Positions 1-8,892 are shown, counted from the first letter of the stretch. The stretch: 64,000 nt of DNA from JANRIG01 sp033765235 (GCA_033765235.1 JANRIG010000022.1:124001-188000); one strand, 5' to 3'. Program-made: numbers and translations. The notes: generated from the sequence alone by a model not told the origin.

Positions 1-1
1 A

Positions 2-463
2 GAAGATGGTATCCTGGGAGAAGACCATAATCCTGAAACACACCTTATACCACTTATATTAGATGCCGTGACCGGAGACAGACCTCATATCACCGTATTT
101 GGCACAGATTATGACACTCCCGATGGCACCTGCATACGCGACTATATTCATGTATTAGATTTGGCTTCGGCACACTTGGCATCATTGAAATACTTGTCAG
201 ACGGAGGGCTCTCACACATTTGCAACTTAGGTACTGGCAAAGGTGTGTCAGTAAAAGAAATGATAAAGGTAGTAGAGGCAGTCACCGGCAAAAGTGTACC
301 TGTAGTATTCGGTCCCCGACGTGCCGGCGACCCACCATATCTGTATGCCAATGCTGCACAAGCCAAAGAAATACTCGGCTGGCAAGCACAATATACTGAT
401 GTAAAAGATATTGTGACGCATGCTTGGAATTGGAAAACAGGCAATAAAGGAGGTAAATATTAG
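2..463 (+). CDS. galE: UDP-glucose 4-epimerase, C-terminal part (cut by window edge)
   Basis: This is the last 153 codons of UDP-glucose 4-epimerase, which interconverts UDP-glucose and UDP-galactose in the cytoplasm for surface polysaccharide and galactose metabolism. The frame is open to the left edge, and the first visible residues (GEDHNPETHLIP) already belong to the family, so the true start lies upstream. The stretch FGTDYDTPDGTCIRDYIHV is the hallmark epimerase segment that positions the UDP-sugar, and the C-terminal GRRAGDPP region follows the normal order. The stop is TAG at 461-463. Nothing is odd in the visible part. The sugar-nucleotide role fits the glycosyltransferase at the other end of the window, but no operon link is visible. 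Confidence 0.95.
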   Translation, partial: EDGILGEDHNPETHLIPLILDAVTGDRPHITVFGTDYDTPDGTCIRDYIHVLDLASAHLASLKYLSDGGLSHICNLGTGKGVSVKEMIKVVEAVTGKSVPVVFGPRRAGDPPYLYANAAQAKEILGWQAQYTDVKDIVTHAWNWKTGNKGGKY

Positions 464-522
464 ATATTTGGATTATGACAAAATAGTTGTTAGTTTTACA
501 TTGAAATTATTATCATTGCTAC

Positions 523-1104
523 ATGGCAAAATATAAATACGAAATAATATTTTTATACATTTATGTGATAATCACATCATTATCATGTGTGAGTGACTCC
601 ACACTACCCCCCGCTCCTGTCAATAAAGATAAAGAGCAAAAAAACACCCCGCTCAACCTGATACCCGGCAATAATGTATTTGTAGCCACCTTTGGTGGAA
701 TGACAGCACGTGGCAACAATAACATCACACCATACGTGCCTCAATCTGGCAGGTGCGATACATCTTCGGGTAAGTATGCCATGTCGCTCATGCTTAGCAG
801 CACACTTACAGGTGGCAGTGTAGATCTTGCCGGGGTAAATATCATATTGGCTGCCAAACCTACCTCTAGCAAATCTTATACCATTGTGCCCAACACCGCC
901 ACTCTCTACGATACATCGGCACATGTGAACGTGACATTCAAAATATCAGGCAAAGCATGGAGAGGCAAAAGTGGAAAAGTTCAGATAAATGTATCTGCAA
1001 TAGGCACACCCTCTGCCATATTAGATAAAATTGCCATCGAAAATATGTCAAACCTGAGCGACACTACACTCACCAGCATAGATTTTAGTATGGTATGCCA
1101 GTGA
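523..1104 (+). CDS. Hypothetical lipoprotein
   Basis: This 193-residue protein begins with a hydrophobic segment ending in SLSC, a good lipobox with Cys22 as the likely lipidated residue, so it should be anchored in the periplasm or outer membrane. The mature part is rich in Thr, Ser, Val and Ile with alternating hydrophobics, which suggests an all-beta fold. I do not recognise a named family; it loosely resembles small Bacteroidota lipoproteins of the DUF6252 type, but that is only an impression. It stands alone, 59 bases after galE on the same strand and facing the stop of the efflux operon. The ATG at 523 is the only start that leaves a complete signal sequence. Confidence 0.75.
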   Translation: MAKYKYEIIFLYIYVIITSLSCVSDSTLPPAPVNKDKEQKNTPLNLIPGNNVFVATFGGMTARGNNNITPYVPQSGRCDTSSGKYAMSLMLSSTLTGGSVDLAGVNIILAAKPTSSKSYTIVPNTATLYDTSAHVNVTFKISGKAWRGKSGKVQINVSAIGTPSAILDKIAIENMSNLSDTTLTSIDFSMVCQ

Positions 1105-1187
1105 TTAAGCTCTAGTATGATTTATAATTTATGATTTGAGATTGAATTCACCAATCTATCTCTGCACTTAATCACTCACCCTACATC

Positions 1188-4100
1188 CTATTGATTATCA
1201 TTTGCGTTGTCTTTTTTCAATGACAGCTTAAAACTCTCAGACAGGTAATACATACAAGGTACCAATATCAGTGTGATAAATGTGGCAAATGTGAGACCGA
1301 ATATGATAGTCCAAGATAATGGTGCCCAAAATGCTACATTATCACCTCCAAAGTATATTTTTGGGTCAAAATCTGTAAATAGAGTTACAAAATTTATATT
1401 AAAACCTACTGCCATAGGCACCAGCCCAAGTACTGTAGCGGTAGCTGTTAGTATCACAGGACTCATACGTGTTTTGCCCGCTTCGGCTATAGCCTCTTTG
1501 AGACCCAACCCTCGGCTGCGCAGCTCATCTGCAAATTCTATGAGCAATATACCATTTTTTACAACTATACCTGCAAGCCCCACTATGCCTATGCCTGTCA
1601 TTACTATGACAAAGCTCATGCCAAATATGCCTACGCCTAACAGTACACCTATGATAGTAAAAATCACTTCAGTAAGTATAATGATAGGCTTGCTCACAGA
1701 ATTGAACTGGGTAGCTAATATTCCAAATATCATCAATACAGATATAAGTAATGACTTGGCCAATGCATCAGAGGTTTCTTTTTGGTCTTCAGACTCACCT
1801 CCAAAACGCACTTCATAGCCTTCTTTGAGCTTAAAGTCTTTGAGTGCTTCTTCTATTTTGGGGTTTACATCATTTGGCGAGTAGCCTGTGAGTACATTGG
1901 AGCCTATAGTCACTATTCTTTTTTGATTTTTGCGCTTAATGGATGCAAACGTATTGCCATATTTCACCTTTGCCACCGACGATAAAGGTATTTGGCGCAC
2001 TATGCCACCCATAGCCATATCTCTAAAGGTGATTTTCATATTCATGAGTTCGTCTATTTTATTGCGCTGCGTAGCAGCATATCGCAGCATCATTTTGTTT
2101 TCATCTTCTTTGTCTCTGAATTTGGATACCTCTCTGCCATATATGGCTGTGCGTATTTCCATACCTATTTGTGCAGATGATATGCCTTCGCGGTTGGCAC
2201 GCTCGCGGTCTATGAGTACTTGTATCTCAGGTTTGGTATCTTCAAGGTCAGAGCGCAGCTCTTCTATTCCGGGTATATTTTGTTTGTTAATGAACTGAAT
2301 CATGCTTTTTGAGATATTCACCAGCTCATCAAGGTCTTCACCGGTGATTTCTATGGCTATAGGTTTGCCTACAGGTGGTCCGCCTTGCTCTTGGTCCACA
2401 GCTATCTCTGCACCGGGTACATCTTTTACAGAGGCGCGTATTTTGTCAAGATACTCTACGGTAGATTTGCCGTGGCGTTTTTCAAATTTCACAAATGACA
2501 CCCCTATTCTTGCACGATTAGGTTTTGGACTCATATCGCCTTCAGAAGGGTCGTTGGTGCCAAGGGTTACGTTGGTAATCACGGCTTCTACCAATGGATT
2601 GTTTTCGCCAATCACATCATATACCTTTTTTTCTACATTTTTTGCAATAGAGTCTGTCACGGCTTGGTCAGTACCATTGGGCAGTTTTAAATACACATAT
2701 ACAAAATTTGGGTCGGCATTTGGGAAGAATACTACTTGCGGCTTGCGCACTGCTATTAATACAATTGATAATATGAACAATACCACAGTGCCTGCCAGCA
2801 GAGCCACTGTATGCCATCCTTGGAGCGACCATTGTATGAGAGATACATAGCCATTTTTGAGGGCAGGAATAAAATTTTGTTGAAATCCGCGTATGGCACC
2901 ATCAAGTACAAAGCGGTTAAACGCCAATAATAATCCTATGAATAGCACAAAATTGCCTAATCCTTTGTTGCCACCAAGGTGTAGCAGCAGCGCTATAGTA
3001 CCACAAATAATCCATGATATTACCAATCCTTTGTTTTTGTCAAAAAAAGAGGCATTTTGAGGGTACTCTTTGCGTTTTTTCATAAATGCTACAGCAAACA
3101 CCGGATTGATAATAAAAGCCACAAAAAGCGATGCGCTGAGGGTAATTATTAAGGTTACGGGCAAAAAGTACATAAATTTACCAATGATACCGGGCAAAAA
3201 CATGAGTGGTACAAATGGTGCCAGTGTAGTGGCTGTTCCTGATATTACAGGTATCACTACCTCGCCTGCTGCTTTTTTGGCGGCTACATCTATGGGTATA
3301 TGCTCATCATGGTATATGCGGTGGGTGTTTTCTATCACCACTATGGCATCGTCTACCACTATGCCGAGTGAGAATAAAAATCCAAATAAGACTATCATAT
3401 TGAGCGAGAAGCCAATAGAAGGCATTACCATAAAGGCTATACACATAGAGATGGGTACTGACAGGCCTACAAAGAGTGCATTGGTGGCACCCATAAAAAA
3501 CATAAGCACTATGGTAACCAACAAAAAGCCTATGACTATGGAGTTTATCAGGTCGTTGAGTGTGGTGCGGGTGTTTTCAGACATGTCGCCTGTGATTACT
3601 ATGTCAAGATCTTTGGGGAATTTTGTTTTTTGTAACTCGAGCATAATATCCCTCACTTTGTCGGAGGTTTCTATCAAGTTTTCGCCGGCACGCTTCACTA
3701 TATTGAGTGATATCACGGGGTTGTTATTCATCCGAGCATAACTTTCTTGCTCAGTAAATGTGTAATTGACTGTGGCTATATCTTTGAGGTATACCGGTGA
3801 GCCATAGGCAGATTTTATTATGATGTTTCCTACTTGCTCAGCTACTTTATTAGGGTCTGTAAATTCTCCACTTATTCGCACTGCTCTTTTCATTTCATCT
3901 ACTTTCACACTTCCGGCAGATATGGTTTTGTTTTCGTAGGCTATGGCACGCTGTATGTCATCAAAGGTGATGGTGGCAGCATTCATTTTGGTCATATCTG
4001 CATCTATGGCTATTTCTTTGTCTCGGTCGCCTATGCGGTCTACTCGTGTCACTTGCTTGAGTCCTTCTATGCGTTCTTTGGCCATTTCTGAGTATTCTTT

Positions 4101-4574
4101 GAGCTTATCGTCGGGGTATGGGCCTGATATATTTACATACATCACAGGAAAGTCGCTGAAGTTTATCTCTATCACTGCAGGGTCTTGAGGCAGGTCGTCC
4201 GGGAGGTCTTGCTTGGCCTTGTCCACGGCATCTTTCACACGTTGCTTGGCTATCTCTACATTTACATTAGGGTTAAACTCTACAATGACGTTAGAAAAAT
4301 CCTGCACCGAGTTGCTTGTAAATTTGCGTACTCCTGAGAGTGCTTTTATTTTTTTCTCAATCTTGCGTGTGACAAGGTTTTCCATATCTACAGGAGATGT
4401 ACCCGGATATATGGTGCTCACATATATGGTAGGTATCACTATGTCAGGAAACTGCTCTTTTGGCAAACTATTATAAGTACTTATTCCAAACAAGGTGATG
4501 AATATGGTAAGTATGTATATCGCCGTTTTGTTGTTTATTGACCATGAGGTCATTCCAAATTGTTTAAAATCCAT
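1188..4574 (-). CDS. RND efflux pump inner-membrane permease (AcrB/HAE1-type)
   Basis: This 1,128-residue protein is the proton-driven inner-membrane pump of a tripartite efflux system. It has the RND layout: a first transmembrane helix at the N-terminus, a large periplasmic porter domain, a block of helices, a second porter domain and a final helix block. The fourth-helix motif GIVVDDAIVVIEN, around residues 405-417, carries the paired aspartates of the proton relay. A second helix block near the end contains GIVGLAGIVVKNGILLIEF, the matching conserved segment. It is somewhat longer than typical 1,020-1,060-residue pumps because of a hydrophobic linker after the first helix block. It is the last gene of a leftward operon (tetR, tolC-like, adaptor, four-helix-bundle gene, pump). 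Substrates cannot be read from sequence. Confidence 0.95.
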   Translation of the reverse strand: MDFKQFGMTSWSINNKTAIYILTIFITLFGISTYNSLPKEQFPDIVIPTIYVSTIYPGTSPVDMENLVTRKIEKKIKALSGVRKFTSNSVQDFSNVIVEFNPNVNVEIAKQRVKDAVDKAKQDLPDDLPQDPAVIEINFSDFPVMYVNISGPYPDDKLKEYSEMAKERIEGLKQVTRVDRIGDRDKEIAIDADMTKMNAATITFDDIQRAIAYENKTISAGSVKVDEMKRAVRISGEFTDPNKVAEQVGNIIIKSAYGSPVYLKDIATVNYTFTEQESYARMNNNPVISLNIVKRAGENLIETSDKVRDIMLELQKTKFPKDLDIVITGDMSENTRTTLNDLINSIVIGFLLVTIVLMFFMGATNALFVGLSVPISMCIAFMVMPSIGFSLNMIVLFGFLFSLGIVVDDAIVVIENTHRIYHDEHIPIDVAAKKAAGEVVIPVISGTATTLAPFVPLMFLPGIIGKFMYFLPVTLIITLSASLFVAFIINPVFAVAFMKKRKEYPQNASFFDKNKGLVISWIICGTIALLLHLGGNKGLGNFVLFIGLLLAFNRFVLDGAIRGFQQNFIPALKNGYVSLIQWSLQGWHTVALLAGTVVLFILSIVLIAVRKPQVVFFPNADPNFVYVYLKLPNGTDQAVTDSIAKNVEKKVYDVIGENNPLVEAVITNVTLGTNDPSEGDMSPKPNRARIGVSFVKFEKRHGKSTVEYLDKIRASVKDVPGAEIAVDQEQGGPPVGKPIAIEITGEDLDELVNISKSMIQFINKQNIPGIEELRSDLEDTKPEIQVLIDRERANREGISSAQIGMEIRTAIYGREVSKFRDKEDENKMMLRYAATQRNKIDELMNMKITFRDMAMGGIVRQIPLSSVAKVKYGNTFASIKRKNQKRIVTIGSNVLTGYSPNDVNPKIEEALKDFKLKEGYEVRFGGESEDQKETSDALAKSLLISVLMIFGILATQFNSVSKPIIILTEVIFTIIGVLLGVGIFGMSFVIVMTGIGIVGLAGIVVKNGILLIEFADELRSRGLGLKEAIAEAGKTRMSPVILTATATVLGLVPMAVGFNINFVTLFTDFDPKIYFGGDNVAFWAPLSWTIIFGLTFATFITLILVPCMYYLSESFKLSLKKDNANDNQ

Positions 4575-4581
4575 GGGTGAT

Positions 4582-5059
4582 ATTATAAAGTTTAAATTTT
4601 AAAGTTCAAATTGTATGGTAATTATGACATAATTATCTGGTTTTTGAAATACCTGATTTAGATTTTAATGAAATAATACTTGATGCAAGTATTTTAGATA
4701 TTTCAGTGAGTTCTTGCATCATAGGTTCATATTTCGTGGCATTTATTCTATTGCTATCTTTTAATAAACTAAACCAAAGCTTGCTTTCATTGGCAGATTT
4801 AAGTGATATGTTTAAGTAATTGATTAACTCTTTGGTAGATGAAGCACTTTGACCTTCTACATAATTAGCTATCACACTTGTACAACTTCTTAAAAGTTGG
4901 TCTCCAAGTCTCCAAGATATTTTATCATTGTCCATTGAGTCTATGTAATCCATTACTTGTAATGTGAACTTGTACAACCTTTCTTTGAATAGCTTTTTAA
5001 ACTCGGAATTGGATTTGACATTAGGTTCAATAATCACTTTAAAATTTACATTTTACAAT
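4582..5059. repeat. Inverted-repeat-bounded element carrying the four-helix-bundle gene
   Basis: The left arm 4582-4605 and right arm 5036-5059 are reverse complements at 21 of 24 positions, with one further G-T pair and two mismatches. The inner 12 bases are perfect (AAATTTTAAAGT at 4594-4605 against ACTTTAAAATTT at 5036-5047). The arms lie just inside the pump start (4574) and the adaptor stop (5062), so the whole insert could fold as a stem with the gene in the loop. That layout recalls 23S rRNA intervening sequences, which carry related proteins. The arms are AT-rich, so part of the match could be chance. Confidence 0.5.
4633..5037 (-). CDS. Four helix bundle protein (23S rRNA IVS/S23-like family)
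   Basis: This 134-residue, mostly helical protein belongs to the four-helix-bundle family first noticed as ORFs in 23S rRNA intervening sequences. Visible family features are the opening FKERLYKFTLQVMDYID helix, the segment DQLLRSCTSVIANYVEGQSA with its conserved R-x2-S and N-x2-E-G pattern, and a C-terminal helix with ELTEIxKILASSI. Its molecular job is not established. It sits between adaptor and pump genes that normally adjoin, and its GTG start (5037-5035) lies inside the right arm of the flanking inverted repeat. This suggests an inserted passenger rather than a pump component. The pump downstream starts 59 bases after its stop. Confidence 0.88.
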   Translation of the reverse strand: MIIEPNVKSNSEFKKLFKERLYKFTLQVMDYIDSMDNDKISWRLGDQLLRSCTSVIANYVEGQSASSTKELINYLNISLKSANESKLWFSLLKDSNRINATKYEPMMQELTEISKILASSIISLKSKSGISKTR

Positions 5060-5061
5060 TT

Positions 5062-6183
5062 TCAATATTTTATGGTTTGTCCTTCGGTGAGGTCATTGTA
5101 GCCGAAAGTAATAATTTTATCGCCTTCTTTGAGCCCATTTGCGACTAATGCAAAGCTGCCGTAGGTATTTTCTACATCCACATCGCGTTTTTCTACCACA
5201 TTTTGGTTTGCTACATATATAAATTGTCCATTTCTTGATGTTTGCACGGTATTTATGGGCACTACTATGCTGTTTTTGCGCGAGTAGTCTTTTATTTTGA
5301 GGTAAGCTACCAAATTGGCTTTGAGCATATTGCCTTTGTTGGTGATTTTGGCTTCTACTATAAATGTACGGTTTACCGGGTTTATCACATTGCCCACTAC
5401 CGATATTTTTTCGGTAATGGTCACATCCACATCAGGGCAATATATTTCTATTTCATCTCCTTCTTTTACCTTGCTCACATAGCTTTCGGCAAGCTCACCT
5501 ACTACTTTAAAGTTGGAAGAGTTTACTACGTTAAATGCCGGAAATCCGGGTGCCATGAGCTCGCCTTCTTTTTTATACACCTCGTCCACATAGCCATCAA
5601 AAGGTGAGGTGATTTGGGTCTTTTTGAGCTGTACTTTCAGGCTTTCCATTTGCGACTCCAGAGCTTCTTTGTTGGCCTTTGCTTGCAGGTATTGCACCTC
5701 TGTACCTATGTTTTCTTTCCATAGTTTATCTGTTTTTTCATATACTGTGGTAGCCAGGTCAAGCGAGGTTTGCAGCTGCTCTATGCCTTTGCGTATGAGG
5801 GTGTTGTCTACTTCTGCCAGTACTTGGCCTTTGCTCACATTATCGCCACGCTTCACATTCACTTTTTTGATGGTACCACCCATTTCGCAACTTATCATTA
5901 CGTTATTGTCTGTATCTATTTTGCCTTGTATTTCTACATAGTGGCTGAAGGTAGAAGCTTTCACTACATCTACACTCACCATTTTTATGTTTACGGGAGC
6001 TGCAGTAGTATCAGTAGCTGCTATTTCTTTTTGCAATGTTTCTATTTGCACACTTAGCTCTGCCTGCTGCTTTTTGAGGGCTTCCAATTGGGTTTTTTTA
6101 TCAGCAGGTTGCTGCTCGCCGCCGCTGCAAGCCGTGAGTAAGGCTATACTGCCAATGATTTGTAGGGTTGATAGATATTTCAT
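5062..6183 (-). CDS. RND efflux periplasmic adaptor (membrane fusion protein, HlyD/AcrA type)
   Basis: This 373-residue adaptor would bridge the inner-membrane pump and the outer-membrane channel. It is a predicted lipoprotein: the signal segment ends in LLTAC with Cys19 as the acylated residue. A coiled segment rich in Gln, Glu and Lys (about residues 30-65) comes first. The lipoyl half-motifs follow (around GGTIKKVNVKRGDNVSKGQV and the later ITSPFDGYVDEVYKKEGE), flanking the alpha-hairpin, and then the beta-barrel and membrane-proximal domains. Length and order fit the family. It starts 39 bases after the tolC-like stop, consistent with one transcript. The four-helix-bundle gene separates it from the pump. 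Confidence 0.93.
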   Translation of the reverse strand: MKYLSTLQIIGSIALLTACSGGEQQPADKKTQLEALKKQQAELSVQIETLQKEIAATDTTAAPVNIKMVSVDVVKASTFSHYVEIQGKIDTDNNVMISCEMGGTIKKVNVKRGDNVSKGQVLAEVDNTLIRKGIEQLQTSLDLATTVYEKTDKLWKENIGTEVQYLQAKANKEALESQMESLKVQLKKTQITSPFDGYVDEVYKKEGELMAPGFPAFNVVNSSNFKVVGELAESYVSKVKEGDEIEIYCPDVDVTITEKISVVGNVINPVNRTFIVEAKITNKGNMLKANLVAYLKIKDYSRKNSIVVPINTVQTSRNGQFIYVANQNVVEKRDVDVENTYGSFALVANGLKEGDKIITFGYNDLTEGQTIKY

Positions 6184-6222
6184 AAATGGATATATAAGGT
6201 TTAAGTATCTATTATTATTGTT

Positions 6223-7653
6223 TTATTTTGAATTAATTTTTCCCATGGCTTGCAAAAATTCGGTTTTGTACACCAAATATTCGTAGAGCGCATTGTAATA
6301 GTTGATTTGGGCTTCTTTGAGCGACGACTCTGAGTTTATAAGCTCCAGATTGCTGCCTATGCCTTGCTTATATTTTTTGAGCGACACCTCTGATATTTGC
6401 TTGGCTAGCTCCATGTTGCGCTTTTGCATATCAAGGCTTTTGAGGCTGTTGCGTGCATTTACCGAGGCAGACTTTAGCTGCATAGCTGCTGCACTTTCAA
6501 AGTTTTTGAGGTTGTTTTCAGATTTTTTTACATTCAGTTTAGACTGTTGCACTTTGCTCACTCGTTGCAGCCCACCAAATATAGGTACACTGAGCCCGAG
6601 TTGTATAAATGAATAATCTGCCCAGTAGCCTATGGGTGTTTTGTTTTGTATACTATTGTTTATACCATATCTTTTGTTTTGAAAAAAATTAAGGTCGTTG
6701 TTTTGAGAAAAGGCACCTAACGAACCTGATAATACTACCGTAGGAAGTGCAGCACTTCTATTATTTTTAAGGTCAAGTTCGCTTGCGATCTTTTGGGTTT
6801 GAAGTAATTGGTATTCTGTACGGTCATTTATATTAAAATCTTTTTCAGTATTGAGAAATGTGGTATCTGCGGTATAGCTGTCTATTTTGTCAGTAGCAAG
6901 GAGTGGCTGTGTAAGTGGCATACCCATCTGATACTTAAGAGACAGGTCGGAGAGCAAGAGCAAATTGCGGGTTTTGTCGTACTCTGTAAGTAGGTTGTTG
7001 AAGCTCACTTCAAGGCGGTCGAGGTCTATTTTTTCTACAAATCCTTGTTTTTGCAAAGCGCGTGTTTGGCGCAAGGTGGAGTCGAGGCGTGTAATATTCA
7101 AGGTAAATAGTTTGAGCCTCTCTTGGGCTATCACGGTAAGGAAATAAGCTTTGGAAACATTTACAGAGGTTTGCTCTTTGGTTTGTTGACTTGCCTTTTG
7201 GGCAAGTTCTTTGTAGGTTTTGGCAGCTTTCAGACCTACAAGATACGAAGCATTGAATAGCAATTGTGAGGCATTAAGGCTTGCATCAAGGGCCGAAGGC
7301 AGTTGAAAAATATTAGGACTCACCAAAATGTCATCTTTGGATAAAATTGGCTGACCGTTAGCGTCTAATGGTCCAAAAAATGAATCGCCCGGCAAAAATA
7401 AACTTCTTAACTTAAAATTGTGCTGTGCTCCAAAGTTGCCGGTGATTTGGGGCAATCCTAAGCCTTTTACTTCTCTTACTTTGGCTTTCGCTATTTCCTC
7501 ATCCAATGTGGCATTTTGCACAGAGGTGTTGTTGGTCATGGCGTAGTCTATGCACTGCTGCATAGTATATTTGAGGGTGTCTGTAGCTTGCGATAATGCA
7601 TGGATACACAAGCCCCAAGCCATAAGTGTAATTAATAATATTTTGGTATTCAT
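6223..7653 (-). CDS. TolC-family outer-membrane efflux channel
   Basis: This 476-residue protein is the outer-membrane channel of the efflux system. It has a signal peptide (about residues 1-22, ending HALSQ). Two halves of long amphipathic helices follow, rich in Gln, Ala, Lys and Leu with interspersed beta segments, as in TolC/OprM proteins. Typical phrases are the N-terminal TMQQCIDYAMTNNTSVQNA and the C-terminal YKQGIGSNLELINSESSLKEAQ. Length is normal for the family. It follows tetR by 24 bases on the same strand, so all four efflux parts appear to be transcribed together and controlled by the TetR protein. Confidence 0.93.
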   Translation of the reverse strand: MNTKILLITLMAWGLCIHALSQATDTLKYTMQQCIDYAMTNNTSVQNATLDEEIAKAKVREVKGLGLPQITGNFGAQHNFKLRSLFLPGDSFFGPLDANGQPILSKDDILVSPNIFQLPSALDASLNASQLLFNASYLVGLKAAKTYKELAQKASQQTKEQTSVNVSKAYFLTVIAQERLKLFTLNITRLDSTLRQTRALQKQGFVEKIDLDRLEVSFNNLLTEYDKTRNLLLLSDLSLKYQMGMPLTQPLLATDKIDSYTADTTFLNTEKDFNINDRTEYQLLQTQKIASELDLKNNRSAALPTVVLSGSLGAFSQNNDLNFFQNKRYGINNSIQNKTPIGYWADYSFIQLGLSVPIFGGLQRVSKVQQSKLNVKKSENNLKNFESAAAMQLKSASVNARNSLKSLDMQKRNMELAKQISEVSLKKYKQGIGSNLELINSESSLKEAQINYYNALYEYLVYKTEFLQAMGKINSK

Positions 7654-7677
7654 GGTTTAAGTTAGGTTATTTTATAA

Positions 7678-8292
7678 TTATTTCCAAGCACTCGAATTTC
7701 TCAATTCCATAAATTTTTCAAATCCTTCAGTAGTACAAATTCCGTAAATGAAATGTTCAAACAATTGTATATGAAGTTCGTTTACATTATACTTGTCGGG
7801 CGGAAATATATCAGGATTAAATGACATTTCCACTTGTTCCAACCTTAAAATTGCAAATATTTCAGGATTTACGTTTTTTCTAAAATATCCCTCGTTTATT
7901 CCTTTTTTGATGGTGTCTAAAACGAAGTTTATCATAAAATTTTTTTTATGATGATGAAATATCATATACGCTTTTGGGTGATATTTTTTTAAGTCAAAAA
8001 GCACAGACTGGTTAATATTACATACCTTGTTTCGCATAAACTCTGATATTTTGGTAAGCTCGTCCATCACATCTACAGCTTCTTTTTTTATTTTGAGCAT
8101 ATCATGCTCATGATCATTGTCTACAACTTTTACAAACTCTTCTACCAATTCATCTTTGTCTTTGAAGTGCAAATAAATAGTTTTTTTTGAAATAGACAGG
8201 TGCTTTGCTATATCATCCATGGTAATGCTTTTGATGCCGTACCTCAAAAACAATGGTGATATTGCCAACAATATTTCATCTCTCGTTTCCAT
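7678..8292 (-). CDS. TetR/AcrR-family transcriptional regulator
   Basis: This 204-residue regulator leads the efflux operon. The N-terminal TetR DNA-binding domain is clear: ILLAISPLFLRYGIKSITM, then DDIAKHLSISKKTIYLHFKDKDELVEEF, which forms the helix-turn-helix and its following helix (about residues 8-53). The remainder is helical and variable, as expected for the ligand-binding and dimer domain. It most likely represses its own operon and releases it when a pump substrate binds. A palindrome in its promoter (8311-8334) is a good candidate operator. The ATG at 8292-8290 is used because the domain starts only a few residues downstream. Confidence 0.93.
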   Translation of the reverse strand: METRDEILLAISPLFLRYGIKSITMDDIAKHLSISKKTIYLHFKDKDELVEEFVKVVDNDHEHDMLKIKKEAVDVMDELTKISEFMRNKVCNINQSVLFDLKKYHPKAYMIFHHHKKNFMINFVLDTIKKGINEGYFRKNVNPEIFAILRLEQVEMSFNPDIFPPDKYNVNELHIQLFEHFIYGICTTEGFEKFMELRNSSAWK

Positions 8293-8299
8293 CTCGTGA

Positions 8300-8307
8300 C
8301 AAAACTA
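8300..8307 (-). promoter_or_regulatory. Candidate -7 box of the tetR-efflux promoter
   Basis: On the minus strand this reads TAGTTTTG, a match to the Bacteroidota -7 consensus TAnnTTTG. A TTTG (complement of 8326-8329) lies 18 bases further upstream as a possible -33 element. The box ends only 7 bases before the tetR ATG, so the transcript would have almost no leader. Confidence 0.4.
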
Positions 8308-8310
8308 CGG

Positions 8311-8334
8311 AAACTTTTATCAGTTCAAAAGTTT
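8311..8334. promoter_or_regulatory. Palindromic operator candidate for the TetR regulator
   Basis: AAACTTTT at 8311-8318 and AAAAGTTT at 8327-8334 are perfect 8-base reverse complements with an 8-base centre. The 24-base site lies between the putative -33 and -7 elements of the tetR promoter. Size and placement are typical for TetR-family operators, and binding there would block RNA polymerase. Confidence 0.5.
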
Positions 8335-8410
8335 TTTTGATATTTTTTATATAATTTTATACCAATGTAGTTATAATGGACGCTACGCCAAGTAGTATGG
8401 TAGGTTATTT

Positions 8411-8444
8411 ATCGTTTAAAACGATTTGCACAACCGTAACTTTG
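8411..8444 (+). promoter_or_regulatory. Possible promoter and operator upstream of hicB
   Basis: The palindrome ATCGTTTAAAACGAT (8411-8425) sits where a -33 region would be, relative to the -7 match TAACTTTG at 8437-8444. HicB-type antitoxins commonly repress their own promoter, so this could be its operator. The distance of about 220 bases to hicB weakens the link. Confidence 0.25.
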
Positions 8445-8664
8445 CAAACTAGGATTAGTAGGTACAAGCGACAACACTGCCCCTAACATTTCAAAAGCTT
8501 GGTATAAGATTATAAAAACGCAAAAAAGAAAAAATAATTTATCATATTAATAATAAAGATTTTATTATTAATTTGTATATAACTATCCTATTAAAAGGAG
8601 CGAATTTGGTCATCTCTAATAAGCTAAATTAAAGAATATTTACAAAGTATAATTGCTAAATAGC

Positions 8665-8892
8665 ATGAACCTCACTTACAAAATCCATTTACACCAAGCT
8701 CCGGAAGGAGGCTTTACTGTTACAGTGCCCGCTTTGCCGGGTTGCATCACTGAAGGTGATGCGCTCAATGAAGCTATTGCCATGGCTAAAGAGGCAATTG
8801 AACTGTATATTGAAGAATTGCAAGACCGTGGAGAACCTATCCCAGACAATAGCAGTACTCTTGAATACTCCTTAAACTTAGTTACTTCGTGA
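8665..8892 (+). CDS. hicB: HicB-family antitoxin
   Basis: This 75-residue protein is a compact HicB antitoxin. It shows the family pattern from the start: LTYKIHLHQAPEGGFTVTVP, then the core motif LPGCITEGDALNEAIAMAKEAIELYIEEL, and a short polar tail. HicB normally binds and silences the mRNA interferase HicA and represses the shared promoter. I start it at ATG 8665; an upstream TTG at 8653 would add four residues with no family support. Its stop overlaps the GTG start of the hicA remnant, the usual antitoxin-toxin coupling, though here the order is antitoxin first. The partner toxin is broken, so hicB is either a leftover or free to serve another HicA. Confidence 0.85.
   Translation: MNLTYKIHLHQAPEGGFTVTVPALPGCITEGDALNEAIAMAKEAIELYIEELQDRGEPIPDNSSTLEYSLNLVTS

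Larger units (their letters stand above)
8293..8664. other. Intergenic region tetR-hicB
   Basis: This gap separates divergent tetR and hicB. Besides the tetR promoter and operator at its left end, it contains a 15-base palindrome at 8411-8425 (ATCGTTT, one base, AAACGAT). A TAACTTTG at 8437-8444 matches the -7 consensus on the plus strand. The remaining 220 bases before hicB are AT-rich and I see no open frame or RNA structure there. Confidence 0.5.

Noticed and set aside
604..924. 106-codon reverse frame inside the lipoprotein gene
   Set aside because: Cys- and His-rich shadow of the forward gene, whose signal peptide and lipobox are convincing.
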